A stretch of DNA of 64,000 nucleotides from Sphingomonadaceae bacterium (lineage in GTDB: Bacteria; Pseudomonadota; Alphaproteobacteria; Sphingomonadales; Sphingomonadaceae). Shown piece by piece: positions 17,031 to 26,518 of this stretch. The stretch covers positions 1-64,000 of the forward strand of contig CANJUF010000015.1 in assembly GCA_947477745.1 (NCBI GenBank), read 5' to 3'. Under the pieces are notes generated by a model, which was not told where the DNA came from, did no database searches, and saw only the letters and a list, made by a program, of their open reading frames with translations. How positions within the stretch are numbered: position 1 is the stretch's first letter; the number at the start of each line of letters is the position of its first letter. The translations under genes were made by a program, and so were the position numbers.

Positions 17031-18154
17031 GGCAGGCTCTCCTCGTTGCGAATGGTGCATCTGCGTTCGCGCGCCATCGGCAGATGAATGCGGAAGTGAG
17101 TGAGGCCCATGGCTTCGTCCCGCTCGTGACTGATGCGTCCGTTCATGTCGCGCACGAGCTTGCGTACCACGGCAAGGCCCAGACCGTGCCCGCTCTTCTT
17201 GCTGGTGACGAAGGGTTCGAACAGGTGTTCGCGCATCGAGGCGGGGACACCGGGACCGTTGTCGCTGATGCGGATCTCGATCGGCAGCCGCACCGGAGCG
17301 CGGTCCTTGGCCGCCTGAAGCTGAAGCCCACTGGAAAACCGGGTACGCACTTCGATCGTGGCATCGGCTTGCCCGGCGCAGGCTTCGCGCGCGTTGCCGA
17401 GAAGGTTGAGCAGCACCTGCACCAGCCCATCCGGCTCGCCCAGCACCGGCGGCAGCGAAGGGTCGAATTCCTCGCGGATGGCGATCTCAGGCTGACCCGC
17501 GGGACTGCCGGCCTCGATCACCGCAATTGCGCGGCGCACAATCTCATGGAGGTTGCAGGCGGCGACGGGCGGCACGGTCCTGCCGCTGAGCATCTGCATA
17601 CGCTCGATCAGGCCGGCGACACGGTCGACCTCGGCGGTGATCAAATCGGTAAGTGCCCGGTCCTTGTCGTCGAGCTTGCGCGCGACAAGCTGCGCTGCGC
17701 CGCGAATGCCCGCGAGCGGATTGCGGATCTCGTGCGCGAGGATTTCCGGACCGCGCAGGAACAGGTTGTCGCTGCCGCCCGAATCCTCTCCCAGCGCCTC
17801 GAAAGCGGAGTTGTCCTGGATCGTCATCAATTGCCAGCCGGGGCAATCGGCGACGGGGGCCGTGGTGATATCGACGCTGCGCGGGCTCTGTCCGCGCACC
17901 GCAATGGCGGCTTCGCGCACCGAAAGCGGCGCTTCGGCATCGGCGAGGCGTTCGATCATGCCAGCTTCGGCGAAAGTTACGAGATCGGTGAAGGCATGGC
18001 GCGCCAGCAGCCGCGCGCCTTGTCCAAAAAACTGCTCGGCCAGCGGATTGGCGTCGGCGATCCGCATTCCCGGCGCAAGCAGGACGACGGCTAGTGGCAG
18101 GCTGGCGAGCTGTTTGCGGGCATCGGGAATGCCGGGCCTGAGCGGCGCGGTCAT
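17027..18154 (-). CDS. ntrB: Nitrogen sensor kinase NtrB (GlnL)
   Basis: A 375-residue soluble two-component kinase. It has an N-terminal PAS-like region ([26 protein letters not shown]), a HisKA box with His in [19 protein letters not shown], and a HATPase domain with [18 protein letters not shown] and [15 protein letters not shown]. NtrB phosphorylates NtrC under nitrogen limitation and is controlled by PII. It starts at ATG 18154, overlapping the dusB stop (ATGA), and the stop overlaps ntrC, so dusB-ntrB-ntrC is one tightly coupled unit. Confidence 0.94.
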   Translation of the reverse strand: MTAPLRPGIPDARKQLASLPLAVVLLAPGMRIADANPLAEQFFGQGARLLARHAFTDLVTFAEAGMIERLADAEAPLSVREAAIAVRGQSPRSVDITTAPVADCPGWQLMTIQDNSAFEALGEDSGGSDNLFLRGPEILAHEIRNPLAGIRGAAQLVARKLDDKDRALTDLITAEVDRVAGLIERMQMLSGRTVPPVAACNLHEIVRRAIAVIEAGSPAGQPEIAIREEFDPSLPPVLGEPDGLVQVLLNLLGNAREACAGQADATIEVRTRFSSGLQLQAAKDRAPVRLPIEIRISDNGPGVPASMREHLFEPFVTSKKSGHGLGLAVVRKLVRDMNGRISHERDEAMGLTHFRIHLPMARERRCTIRNEESLP

Positions 18155-19167
18155 GCCGCCTGTCGCTGCCGCCACGGTGCGTAGAAAGCGTTGAGCGCCG
18201 CGATCACTTCGTCGGCGTTGTCGATGAAGTTGACCCGGTTGCGGAACTCGGCCGAGCCAGGAAGACCCTTGGTGTACCAGCCGAGGTGCTTGCGCGCCAT
18301 GCGGGTGCCGACTTCGCGCCCGTAGTGATCAAGCATCGCCTCGTAATGCTCGATCAGGACGGCGTGCTGTTCGTCGAGCGTCGGATCGGCAAGGCGCTCG
18401 CCGGTGCGCAGCCAGTGCATCACCTGCCCCAGCAGCCACGGCCTGCCATAGGCGCCGCGCCCGATCATCAGGCCGTCTGCGCCGGATTGTTCGATGGCCG
18501 AGGCGCAATCTTCGATCGTGCAGATATCGCCGTTGACGATCACCGGGATCGTGACCGCCTGCTTGACGCTGCGCACGAAGGCCCAGTCAGCCTCGCCCTT
18601 GTACATCTGGTTGCGGGTGCGGCCATGCACCGTGATCATCTTAGCGCCGAGGTCCTGCGCAATCCGCGCCAGTTCCGGCGCGTTGAGGCTATCATGGTCC
18701 CAGCCCATGCGCATCTTGACCGTGACCGGAACATCGACCGCCTTCACGCAGGCATCGATCAGGCTGGCGGCGAGCTTCAAGTCGCGCATCAGCGCCGATC
18801 CGGCGTCGCCGTTGGTTACCTTGCGCACCGGGCAGCCCATGTTGATGTCGACGATGGCTGCGCCTCGGTCCGCACTGAGTTTGGCGGCCTCCGCCATCTG
18901 GTCGGGCTCGCAGCCGACTAGTTGCATCGAGACCGGCTCTTCCGACAGGTCCCAAGCCGACTTCTGCACCGACTGGCGCGTCTCTCGGATCGCGGCGGGG
19001 CTCGCGATCATCTCGGTGACATTAAGCCCGGAGCCATAGCGCCGCACCAGCCGCCGGAACGGCAGATCGGTCACGCCTGTCATCGGCGCGAGCACCACCG
19101 GCTCAGTAATTGTCACTGGGCCGACGGCGATGGGCTTGAGAACCGGGGGAACGGGGGCTTGAGTCAT
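18151..19167 (-). CDS. dusB: tRNA-dihydrouridine synthase B (NifR3 type)
   Basis: A 338-residue FMN enzyme that reduces uridines in tRNA to dihydrouridine. The TIM-barrel signatures are [41 protein letters not shown] with the catalytic Cys in [28 protein letters not shown] and [10 protein letters not shown], then [18 protein letters not shown] 19167 gives [11 protein letters not shown]; a longer frame from 19257 lacks conserved sequence. It is the first gene of the dusB-ntrBC unit, as in many alphaproteobacteria. Confidence 0.94.
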   Translation of the reverse strand: MTQAPVPPVLKPIAVGPVTITEPVVLAPMTGVTDLPFRRLVRRYGSGLNVTEMIASPAAIRETRQSVQKSAWDLSEEPVSMQLVGCEPDQMAEAAKLSADRGAAIVDINMGCPVRKVTNGDAGSALMRDLKLAASLIDACVKAVDVPVTVKMRMGWDHDSLNAPELARIAQDLGAKMITVHGRTRNQMYKGEADWAFVRSVKQAVTIPVIVNGDICTIEDCASAIEQSGADGLMIGRGAYGRPWLLGQVMHWLRTGERLADPTLDEQHAVLIEHYEAMLDHYGREVGTRMARKHLGWYTKGLPGSAEFRNRVNFIDNADEVIAALNAFYAPWRQRQAA

Positions 19168-19238
19168 CAATGTGCCTAAAAAACAGGCAGCGCATAGTGG
19201 ATTGCCCTGGCCGCGGCAAGCGATTACCCGCTCGGGTG

Positions 19239-20387
19239 ATGAGCGGCCAAGCCACACCCATGTCCGTTGCGGCGGTAATCGTCGCTGCCGGGCAAGGACT
19301 GCGCGCAGGTCAGCCGCTTCCTAAGCAGTTTGCCAAGTGGCGCGGAAAGCCGCTGGTGAGGCATTCGGCGGAGCGCTTCGCGACCCAGGGTTTTGCTCCC
19401 ATTGTCGTTGCCATACCAGAAGGCGCAGAAGAACTGGCTGCGCAGGCTCTCGCCGGGATTCCCGGGCTCCGTTTCGTGACCGGCGGCGCAACCCGTCAGG
19501 CTTCGGTGCTTGCCGCGCTTGAATCGCTGGAGAGCGATGCGCCGCAGCGCGTCTTCATTCACGATGCTGCCCGCCCGCTCCTGCCCGAGGCTGTGATCGC
19601 GCGTTTGGCGCAGGCTCTGGACTGTCACGCGGGCGCGATTCCGGTGCTCCCCGTGATCGACTCGCTGGTCGAGGCGCACGGCGCGGCTATGGGCGCCCCT
19701 GCGCGGCGCGAGGCGCTGCGCCGCGTGCAGACACCGCAGGCATTCCGGTATGAAGCGATCCTTGATGCTCAACGCGCCTGGCAGGGCGAAGCAAATGCCG
19801 GAGACGATGCGCAGGTGGCCCACGCCGCGGGCTTAGATGTCGCGCTGATCGAGGGAGATGAAGCCTTGCACAAGGTCACCACGGAAGCCGATTTCGCCGC
19901 TCCGGTCGCGGCCATGCGGATCGGCATGGGCTACGACGTCCACCGGCTCGCCGAGGGCGAGGAGCTCTGGCTGTGCGGCGTCAGGATCGAGCATAGCCAC
20001 CGCCTTGCCGGCCATTCAGACGCCGATGTCGCCATCCATGCGCTGGTCGACGCGATCCTGGGGGCGGCGGCGCAAGGCGACATCGGAGCGCATTTTCCGC
20101 CGAGCGATCCGCAATGGCGCGGCGCAAGCTCGGATCAGTTCCTTGCTCATGCCGTGCGGCTGGCAAGTGAGGCCGGCTATTCGGTCGGCAATGCCGATTT
20201 GACCATCATCTGCGAAGCGCCCAGGATCGGTCCGCACCGCGATGCGATGCGCGCAAGGCTCGCGACCATTCTGGGCGTTGACATCGCGATGGTTAGCGTC
20301 AAGGCCACTACCACTGAAAAACTCGGCCCCATGGGGCGCGGCGAAGGGATCGCCGCCCAAGCCGTGGTCAGCCTCGTGCACTACTAG
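19239..20387 (+). CDS. ispDF: Bifunctional IspD/IspF isoprenoid enzyme
   Basis: A 382-residue fusion. The N-terminal half is 2-C-methyl-D-erythritol 4-phosphate cytidylyltransferase ([19 protein letters not shown], then HDAARPLL and VQTPQAFRY). The C-terminal half, from about residue 225, is 2-C-methyl-D-erythritol 2,4-cyclodiphosphate synthase ([11 protein letters not shown] with the metal-binding Asp/His, [28 protein letters not shown], and KATTTEKLG). It catalyses two non-consecutive steps of the MEP pathway. The fusion is known in alpha- and epsilonproteobacteria. ATG 19239 is used; ATG 19260 is an equally possible start. Confidence 0.94.
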   Translation: MSGQATPMSVAAVIVAAGQGLRAGQPLPKQFAKWRGKPLVRHSAERFATQGFAPIVVAIPEGAEELAAQALAGIPGLRFVTGGATRQASVLAALESLESDAPQRVFIHDAARPLLPEAVIARLAQALDCHAGAIPVLPVIDSLVEAHGAAMGAPARREALRRVQTPQAFRYEAILDAQRAWQGEANAGDDAQVAHAAGLDVALIEGDEALHKVTTEADFAAPVAAMRIGMGYDVHRLAEGEELWLCGVRIEHSHRLAGHSDADVAIHALVDAILGAAAQGDIGAHFPPSDPQWRGASSDQFLAHAVRLASEAGYSVGNADLTIICEAPRIGPHRDAMRARLATILGVDIAMVSVKATTTEKLGPMGRGEGIAAQAVVSLVHY

Positions 20388-20401
20388 GTCAGATTGAGGA
20401 C

Positions 20402-20935
20402 ATGAAGATGCGATTAGCCGCAATTCTTGCCGCCAGCGCCCTCGCTATCCAGCCAACCATGGCGCAGGCTCAGGACGCGCCTTGCATTACGCCTGCGCAG
20501 GCAGCCTCGCTTGCCGGCTATGCCCTGCCCAGCGTCATCTCTGGCACGACCAAGCGCTGCGATACGGCTCTTTCGGATAAGTCATTCCTCAAAACAAGCG
20601 GACCTGCGCTCGCGCAGCGCTACGCAACGCGCAAGACCGAAACCTGGCCGGCGGCAAAGGCCGCATTCCTGGTGATGAGCAAAGGCAAGGAGGGCGCGGA
20701 CAAGATTTTCTCTCAGCTTCCCGATGCGTCTTTGCGCGAAATGGTCGACGTCGTTCTCGAAGGGATGATCGCACAGGAAATCCCCATCGGCGAATGCGGC
20801 AAAATCGATAATTTCGTCCGCCTATTAGCGCCCTTGCCGCCAGAGAACACTGCCGAGCTGGTCGCGCTGATGATCGGCATGGCCACTGCCGAAAAGGTCG
20901 TGAAGCCGGGCAAGCTGGCGATCTGCAAGGGCTGA
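20402..20935 (+). CDS. Exported hypothetical protein
   Basis: A 177-residue protein with a clean Sec signal peptide (residues 1-24, ending AQAQD). The mature part has four cysteines that could form two disulfides and is mostly helical by appearance, with no domain I can name. The start has GAGG shortly upstream. It lies between ispDF and pncC on the same strand with gaps of 14 and 4 bases, so it is probably co-transcribed. Function not recognised. Confidence 0.7.
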   Translation: MKMRLAAILAASALAIQPTMAQAQDAPCITPAQAASLAGYALPSVISGTTKRCDTALSDKSFLKTSGPALAQRYATRKTETWPAAKAAFLVMSKGKEGADKIFSQLPDASLREMVDVVLEGMIAQEIPIGECGKIDNFVRLLAPLPPENTAELVALMIGMATAEKVVKPGKLAICKG

Positions 20936-20939
20936 GACT

Positions 20940-21434
20940 GTGAACTCGATTCTGCCAGCCGATATCCTCGCGCTCGCGCGCCGGGTCGTCGAGGACAATG
21001 CAAAGCTCGGCCGCAAGATTGCCACGGCCGAAAGCTGCACGGGCGGCCTGGTCGCTGCGGCGCTAACCGAAATTCCCGGTTCGTCCGCCGTGCTTGACCG
21101 GGGGTTCGTGACCTATTCGAACCAATCGAAGCAGCAGATGCTGGGCGTCGCCGAAGACATCATCGAATCGCTGGGCGCGGTTTCGGTGGCGACCGCCTGG
21201 GCCATGGCTCAAGGCGCGATCAAGCACAGTCTGGCCGATGTCGCGGTGGCGATCAGCGGAGTTGCCGGGCCAGACGGCGGAACCGCGCAGAAGCCGGTAG
21301 GCACGGTGGTCTTCGCCAAGGCGGAACGCGGCAAGGCCGAGATCAATGCCGAGGAGATGCGGCTCGAAGGTGAAGGTCGCGGCGAAATCCGCTACAGGGC
21401 GGTGCTGGTCGCGCTGGAGCTTTTGCTGCCGTAG
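20940..21434 (+). CDS. pncC: CinA-like nicotinamide-nucleotide amidohydrolase
   Basis: A 164-residue single-domain CinA C-terminal protein that deamidates nicotinamide mononucleotide in NAD recycling. The signature ATAESCTGGLVAAALTEIPGSS is at about residues 23-44. It is followed by SNQSKQQMLGV, AVAISGVAGPDGGTAQKPVGTV and RYRAVLVALELLLP. The CinA N-terminal MoaB-like domain is absent, as usual for PncC. The GTG start follows the previous stop by 4 bases. The 3' end overlaps the convergent ratA gene by 43 bases. Confidence 0.92.
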   Translation: MNSILPADILALARRVVEDNAKLGRKIATAESCTGGLVAAALTEIPGSSAVLDRGFVTYSNQSKQQMLGVAEDIIESLGAVSVATAWAMAQGAIKHSLADVAVAISGVAGPDGGTAQKPVGTVVFAKAERGKAEINAEEMRLEGEGRGEIRYRAVLVALELLLP

Positions 21435-21856
21435 AGCTGCGCCGCGCGCTCTTCGAATGCGGCCACCATCTTTCGGAAAGCCTTGTCGAAATATTGCCCT
21501 GCCAGCTTTTCGAACAGCGTATTGCGGAACGCGAAATCGACATGGAAATCGACCTCGCAGCTGTCCGGGCCCAAGGCCCGAAACTTCCAATGATTGTCGA
21601 GATCACGCAAAGGCCCATCGACGTAATGAACCCGGATTTCCGTCGGACGCTGCTTCTCGACGCGTGAAGTGAGCTTCTCGCGCAGCGCCTTGAAGCCAAC
21701 CAGCATATCGGCGATCATTTCGCTTTCGCTGTCGGAGCGAACCCGTGTCGCGACCACCCACGGCAGGAACTCGCCATAGCGGCCGACATCGGCGACAAGG
21801 TCGTACATCTGTTCCGCGCTGTAAGGCAGCACGCGGGTCTGCTGGATGCCGGGCAT
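21392..21856 (-). CDS. Coenzyme Q-binding START-domain protein (COQ10/RatA family)
   Basis: A 154-residue SRPBCC/START-domain protein. It starts [34 protein letters not shown], the family pattern of COQ10/RatA proteins. It continues with a lipid-binding beta-sheet segment (SEVDFHVDFAFRNTLFEKLAGQYFDKAFRKMVAAFEERA is the helical end). Such proteins bind ubiquinone or, in E. coli RatA, have been linked to the ribosome. The neighbour lipA supports a respiratory/cofactor role. The start overlaps the lipA stop by one base (TGATG). Confidence 0.88.
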   Translation of the reverse strand: MPGIQQTRVLPYSAEQMYDLVADVGRYGEFLPWVVATRVRSDSESEMIADMLVGFKALREKLTSRVEKQRPTEIRVHYVDGPLRDLDNHWKFRALGPDSCEVDFHVDFAFRNTLFEKLAGQYFDKAFRKMVAAFEERAAQLYGSKSSSATSTAL

Positions 21857-22782
21857 CAGCGCGTGGCCTTCGCCAGTTGTGCCTCTCTTGCCGCGCGCAT
21901 CTGGCGGAAATCGTCGCCCGCGTGATAGCTGGATCGGGTCAGCGGCGAGCTTGCGACTTGCAGGAAGCCTTTGGCGCGCGCGATCGCGCCGTAAGCATCG
22001 AACGCCTTGGGGGTGACGTATTCGATCACCTCGGCATGCTTGGGCGTGGGTCGCAAGTATTGCCCCATCGTCAGGAAATCGATGTCGGCGCAGCGCATGT
22101 CGTCCATAACCTGATGGACTTCGAGCCGCTGCTCGCCCAACCCCAGCATCACTCCAGACTTGGTGAAGATCGATGGATCGTGACGTTTCACCTCCTCGAG
22201 CAGGCGCAGCGAGGCGTAATATCGCGCGCCGGGCCGGATCGTGGGATAGAGGCGCGGCACTGTCTCGAGGTTGTGATTATAGACATCGGGGCGCGCGGCA
22301 ACGATTGCCTCAACCGCGCCCCGCATCCGCCCGCGAAAATCGGGGGTGAGGATTTCGATGGTGGTGACCGGCGTGGTGCGGCGCAGCGCCTCGATCACCT
22401 TGACGAAGTGCCCCGCCCCGCCATCGGGCAAGTCGTCGCGGTCGACCGAGGTGATGACGATATGTTCAAGCCCCAGCTCGGCGGCAGCCTCGGCGACATG
22501 GTCGGGTTCCAGCGGATCGACCTTGCCGGGCATGCCCGTCTTGACATTGCAGAACGCGCAGGCGCGCGTGCAGGTGTCTCCCAAGATCATTACCGTGGCG
22601 TGCTTGTTCTTCCAGCATTCGCCGATGTTCGGGCAGGCGGCTTCCTCGCAGACGGTATTGAGGCCCAGCCGCCGCATCAGCTCGCGCGTTTCGCCGAAGG
22701 CAGGCGATGTCGGCGCGCGGACCCTGATCCAGTCAGGCTTGCGCTGCGGGTTCTGCGCGGGCGGGTTCGAAAGGTCGTTCAT
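21856..22782 (-). CDS. lipA: Lipoyl synthase
   Basis: A 308-residue radical SAM enzyme that inserts two sulfurs into octanoylated E2 and GcvH domains. The auxiliary cluster cysteines are in [13 protein letters not shown], and the radical SAM cluster is in [10 protein letters not shown]. Further motifs are [44 protein letters not shown] and [12 protein letters not shown] 22782 gives [20 protein letters not shown]; a longer frame to 22818 exists. Its substrates probably include the lipoyl domain of the PDH complex encoded at 34972-37442. Confidence 0.96.
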   Translation of the reverse strand: MNDLSNPPAQNPQRKPDWIRVRAPTSPAFGETRELMRRLGLNTVCEEAACPNIGECWKNKHATVMILGDTCTRACAFCNVKTGMPGKVDPLEPDHVAEAAAELGLEHIVITSVDRDDLPDGGAGHFVKVIEALRRTTPVTTIEILTPDFRGRMRGAVEAIVAARPDVYNHNLETVPRLYPTIRPGARYYASLRLLEEVKRHDPSIFTKSGVMLGLGEQRLEVHQVMDDMRCADIDFLTMGQYLRPTPKHAEVIEYVTPKAFDAYGAIARAKGFLQVASSPLTRSSYHAGDDFRQMRAAREAQLAKATR

Positions 22783-22871
22783 GCGCTTGCAGATAGTCCT
22801 GATCCTGGTTCCTGCCAATGGGGACGACGGTCAGCTTGCAAGCGCTAAACGCAACGCTTAACGCACCGCCT

Positions 22872-23858
22872 ATGGATCTGTCGGCGCTCAATATCCTCAC
22901 ATCACCGGTCATACTCTTTTTCGTCCTGGGGATGATCGCGGCAGCCGCTAGGTCAGACCTCGCGATTCCAGAACCCTTCGCCAAGGTGATGTCGATCTAT
23001 CTGATGGTCGCCATCGGGCTGAAAGGCGGGGTTGCTGTCGCCAGTTCCGGGATTGGCATCGAAATAGCGACGATCATTGTCGCCGGCGGCTGCCTCAGTT
23101 TCTTCATTCCCTTCTACGTTGCCGCAATTCTTCGCCGCTTTGGAAAGCTGGATGCGGTAAATGCAGGGGCCGTTGCGGCGCATTACGGGTCTGTGAGCGT
23201 AGTAACTTTCGTTACGGCGGGCGAAATCCTCGCGCTTCAGGCGATGCCGATCCCCGGCTACATGGTTGCGGTGCTCGCGGTCATGGAAACGCCTGCGATC
23301 CTCTCCGGCCTGCTCCTGGCTCGGCGCGGATTGTCTGGCGATACCCGAATTGCCGAGGCCGGCCATGAGCGCGGCGATCTCGTTCGCGAGGTTTTCCTCA
23401 ATGCTTCGGTGGTTTTGCTGATCGGCAGCTTCGTGATCGGCATCATCGCTGGGCCTGACGGATTCTCTGAAGTGAAACCGTTGTTCGATACCGGCTTTAA
23501 GGGCGTCCTCTGCCTGTTTCTGCTCGATATGGGCTTGTTAGCGGCGCGCCGTCTTCGCGAATCGAGGTCGCTCACCTGGCGGCTGGCATGTCTGGCGATC
23601 GCATTTCCGTTATTGAACGGGACCTTGGGGACAGTCATCGGCGTTGCACTCAGCCTCGATGCCGGAACCGCCGCTGCGCTTGGCGTCCTGTGCGCGAGCG
23701 CGAGCTACATCGCAGTCCCGGCCGCCATGCGCATGGCCCTGCCGCAGGCCGACCCAGGGATCTACCTTGCCATGTCGCTGAGCATCACATTTCCCTTCAA
23801 TATCCTTTTCGGGATCGGTCTCATCGCATGGCTGGCGCGGGCGCTTACCGGGGGCTAG
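22872..23858 (+). CDS. sbtA: SbtA-like sodium-dependent bicarbonate permease
   Basis: A 328-residue inner-membrane protein with about ten hydrophobic helices. It starts MDLSALNILTSPVILFFVLG and contains IYLMVAIGLKGG, AVAAHYGSVSVVTFVTAGE and LCASASYIAVPAAMRMALPQA, which match the SbtA bicarbonate/sodium symporter family first known from cyanobacteria. An in-frame ATG at 22818 would add 18 residues that look non-conserved. It is followed within 10 bases by a PII-like gene and then a carbonic anhydrase, which strongly supports bicarbonate transport. Confidence 0.87.
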   Translation: MDLSALNILTSPVILFFVLGMIAAAARSDLAIPEPFAKVMSIYLMVAIGLKGGVAVASSGIGIEIATIIVAGGCLSFFIPFYVAAILRRFGKLDAVNAGAVAAHYGSVSVVTFVTAGEILALQAMPIPGYMVAVLAVMETPAILSGLLLARRGLSGDTRIAEAGHERGDLVREVFLNASVVLLIGSFVIGIIAGPDGFSEVKPLFDTGFKGVLCLFLLDMGLLAARRLRESRSLTWRLACLAIAFPLLNGTLGTVIGVALSLDAGTAAALGVLCASASYIAVPAAMRMALPQADPGIYLAMSLSITFPFNILFGIGLIAWLARALTGG

Positions 23859-23867
23859 TGGACCAGC

Positions 23868-24176
23868 ATGGCCGAAACTGTCATCCGCAAACGTATCGAA
23901 ATACTCACCGACACGGCGCTGGTCCGCCGCGTGACTGCGGCCATCGATTCGGTGGGCATCACCGGCTGGACAATCCTGCCAGTCAGCGCTGGCAAAGGGC
24001 GCGAGGGCCTCTGGCACGAAGAGCATGTGACCGGCACCGACAAGTCGCTGGTGCTGACCGTGGCGTCGCAGGACCGGGCTGCTGCGCTTGCGGACGCGCT
24101 CGCGCCGGTGCTCACCAGTCACGGTCTCCTGCTTACCATGTGGGACGTCGAAGTTATCAGGGGTGATCGTTTCTGA
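23868..24176 (+). CDS. sbtB: PII-like regulator SbtB
   Basis: A 102-residue small protein with the PII ferredoxin-like beta-alpha-beta repeat: KRIEILTDTALVRRVTAAIDSVGITGWTILPV, a T-loop-like stretch, then KSLVLTVASQDRAAALADALAP. In cyanobacteria SbtB binds adenine nucleotides and shuts or tunes SbtA. The gene lies 10 bases after sbtA and overlaps the carbonic anhydrase start by one base (TGATG), so the three are a single unit. Confidence 0.85.
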   Translation: MAETVIRKRIEILTDTALVRRVTAAIDSVGITGWTILPVSAGKGREGLWHEEHVTGTDKSLVLTVASQDRAAALADALAPVLTSHGLLLTMWDVEVIRGDRF

Positions 24177-24814
24177 TGGATGCGCACGAAAGACTGATTG
24201 CAGGCTATCACCGCTTCCGGAAAACCGGCTGGTCGCCTTACCGCGAACGCTGGAGTGAGCTTCGCGAAGGGCAGCAGCCCGAGGTCATGGTAATCGCCTG
24301 CTCCGACAGCCGGGTCGATCCCGCCCAGATCTTCGATGTCGCTCCCGGTGAGGTGTTCGTGGTGCGCAATGTCGCCGCGCTGGTCCCGCCGTTTGAAACC
24401 GCGCCCGGCCATCACGGCGTTTCAGCCGCGCTCGAATTTGCGGTGCAAGTTCTTAGAGTGAAGGAAATCGTGGTCATGGGCCACGGCATGTGCGGCGGCT
24501 GCAAGGCGGCGCTGACGCAGGAACTGCACGGAGCCGAGCCCGGCCAGGGCGGCTTCATCGCTGACTGGATTGCGATGCTCGACGAAGTGCGCGAACCGAT
24601 CGCTCACGAGCATGGCACCGAAAGCCGGGAAGCCGAACGCGAAATGGAGCTCGCCGCGGTGCGGGTAAGCCTCGCCAACCTGATGACCTTCCCCTGCATC
24701 CAGGCCAAGGTGGGCAAGGGATCGCTCAAGCTGCGCGGTGCATTCTTCGCAATATCAGACGGACTGCTGCATCTGATGGACGCCGAGACCGGACAATTCG
24801 CTCCGGTAGAGTGA
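24176..24814 (+). CDS. Beta-class carbonic anhydrase
   Basis: A 212-residue zinc enzyme interconverting CO2 and bicarbonate. The zinc ligands are in ACSDSRVDPAQIF (Cys, with the Asp-Arg dyad) and HGMCGGCKAAL (His and Cys). VRNVAALVPPFE and GVSAALEFAVQVLRVKEIVVMGH are typical of beta-CAs. Co-transcribed with sbtA-sbtB, it would use or supply bicarbonate for carboxylations. No Rubisco or carboxysome genes are in the window. Confidence 0.94.
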   Translation: MDAHERLIAGYHRFRKTGWSPYRERWSELREGQQPEVMVIACSDSRVDPAQIFDVAPGEVFVVRNVAALVPPFETAPGHHGVSAALEFAVQVLRVKEIVVMGHGMCGGCKAALTQELHGAEPGQGGFIADWIAMLDEVREPIAHEHGTESREAEREMELAAVRVSLANLMTFPCIQAKVGKGSLKLRGAFFAISDGLLHLMDAETGQFAPVE

Positions 24815-24837
24815 GCATGGGCCTTCCGCGCAAGGAA

Positions 24838-24865
24838 AAGGGGCGGTCCTTGCGGGCCGCCCCTT
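24838..24865. terminator. Bidirectional terminator hairpin
   Basis: A 12-bp stem with one G-T wobble (AAGGGGCGGTCC against GGGCCGCCCCTT), a TTGC loop, then T-rich TTTCGTTT on the plus strand and an A-rich CTTTTCC side on the minus. It lies between the convergent carbonic anhydrase and TPR genes. Confidence 0.8.
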
Positions 24866-24890
24866 TCGTTTCCGGTCTTGCCTGCCGTGC

Positions 24891-26219
24891 TTACTTGGCA
24901 GGCGCGGTTGCTGCCGCAGCGAGCGGATTGGCCTTGCTCGCGGCATAGCCTCCCCAAAGCCTGGCGAGCGCGGTGCGCGGCCCGGTCACCTTGGCGAAAC
25001 TGGCCTGGGCATCGGCGTATTTGCCTTGATCGAACTGCGCAATGCCGAGGCGGGTGAGCGTACGATTGGCATCGACACCGGTCTTGGCCAGCGCAAGCTT
25101 GTAAAGCTCTTCGGCCTGCGCGGCCTTGCCGTAGCTCAGCAGCGCATCGGCAGCGCCGGAGATCGTCGTCTCGGTCGCCGAAGCCTTGCGGGCATCGGCC
25201 TCGTAGCCAGGGAGCGACGCCTTGTCGGCAGCGAGGCGGCCGCTGGCCTGCGCCTTCATGTCGGCCACGAAAGTGTCGCTCGCGCGCAGCTTGCCCGAGG
25301 CAACGCCAGCCGCGATCACGTCAAGCGTCTCGCCGGGCAGACGGCGCGGATCGGCTGCCTCGATATATTCAATATAGTCGCGCGTCTCAGCGTAGCTGTT
25401 GGCCCGGCCCATCAGCCGCATCAGGTCGAGCGTGTCCTGTCCGCCATAGTTCGCAAGCTCGCGCACGATGGTCGCGGCGATGCCGACATTCTGGCTGGTG
25501 GGATGATCCTTGATCAGTAGAGCGCCAAACTCGGCTGCTTCGTTGACCGCCTTGGCCTTGTAAGCCGAGGAGAGGCCGCGCCGATACCAGTTCTCGGGAG
25601 CTGCCTGACCATTGACGCGGCTTGAGCTGATTGCGCTCTTGATCAGTTCCATGCCCTGCGGAACCTGCTTGTTGGTGATCAGGCTGTCGCCGAGATAGAC
25701 CTTAAGGCTCGGGTCGGAATTGCCCGCGTCGATCGCCGCCTGAAGGTAGCGCTGGGCGCTCACGTGATCCTGCGCCTGATAGGCAAGCTGCCCAGCTGCG
25801 GCATAGAGCTGCGGCAGGGTAGCCGGATCGGCCATGCCGCTGTCGAGCATCAGGGCCAGACCCTGGCGCTGATATTCGGGTTTCTTGGCCTTGGAGCCGA
25901 GGTTGAGCAGCAGCGAACCGGCGGTGAACTTGTCGTCCGGACCTGTGGCGGCGGCAATCGCGGCATCCACGGCGGCCTTGGCGGCTCCCTCGGTCGCGGC
26001 GTCGCCCGCCACTACGGCATTGACGGCGGTCTGCGCGGGCTGTGCGGCGGCAATGAAGCCCTTCGACAGCTTCAGCTTTGGCGCCTTGGCTTCCTTCGCA
26101 GCATGGGCTGCCTCAGGCGCGACGATGCCGCCAGCCAAGGCGGCGCCGAGGGCAAGGGTCACGGCGAGTGCTGCGCGTGACAGGACGGCGGAACGATTGG
26201 CCATGCGGGTGCGGGTCAT
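24891..26219 (-). CDS. Exported TPR-type repeat protein
   Basis: A 442-residue protein with a signal peptide (about residues 1-40, cleavage near AAHAA). It is rich in alanine, with TPR-like helical pairs such as LYAAAGQLAYQAQDHVSAQRYLQAAIDAG, NWYRRGLSSAYKAKAVNEAAEFGALLI and LGIAQFDQGKYADAQASFAKV near the C-terminus. Such periplasmic proteins usually mediate protein contacts. AGGAG lies upstream of ATG 26219. Monocistronic, facing away from gyrA across 299 bases of promoter DNA. No specific function recognised. Confidence 0.75.
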   Translation of the reverse strand: MTRTRMANRSAVLSRAALAVTLALGAALAGGIVAPEAAHAAKEAKAPKLKLSKGFIAAAQPAQTAVNAVVAGDAATEGAAKAAVDAAIAAATGPDDKFTAGSLLLNLGSKAKKPEYQRQGLALMLDSGMADPATLPQLYAAAGQLAYQAQDHVSAQRYLQAAIDAGNSDPSLKVYLGDSLITNKQVPQGMELIKSAISSSRVNGQAAPENWYRRGLSSAYKAKAVNEAAEFGALLIKDHPTSQNVGIAATIVRELANYGGQDTLDLMRLMGRANSYAETRDYIEYIEAADPRRLPGETLDVIAAGVASGKLRASDTFVADMKAQASGRLAADKASLPGYEADARKASATETTISGAADALLSYGKAAQAEELYKLALAKTGVDANRTLTRLGIAQFDQGKYADAQASFAKVTGPRTALARLWGGYAASKANPLAAAATAPAK

Positions 26220-26518
26220 TGGCAGTATCTCCTCTCAAACGCCGATGCGCGCGTAGGCCCGGCCCCGCGCGGATCGATCAAAACTCAATGGGGCCTAGTG
26301 GCGACGATTTCGCTCCAATGCAACAGGGCGCGCAATGCGGCCCCGCCACTGAACGCGCATTGAATGCCTCGCGCAGCAACGATTCAGCATGGGCGGGCGA
26401 ATGTGGAAAAAGCGCCGGTTCCTGCCTGTTTCGGGCTGGCCGCGCTGGCATTGCCGCGCGCCATGGCCTAGGGCCAGTTCATGCAAGTCGAACTGACACG
26501 AAAATGCGGTAAGCGCGC

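Noticed and set aside
26220..26518. Possible small RNA between the TPR gene and gyrA
   Set aside because: The 299 bases show no terminator-like hairpin with a T-tract; ordinary divergent promoters explain the gap.
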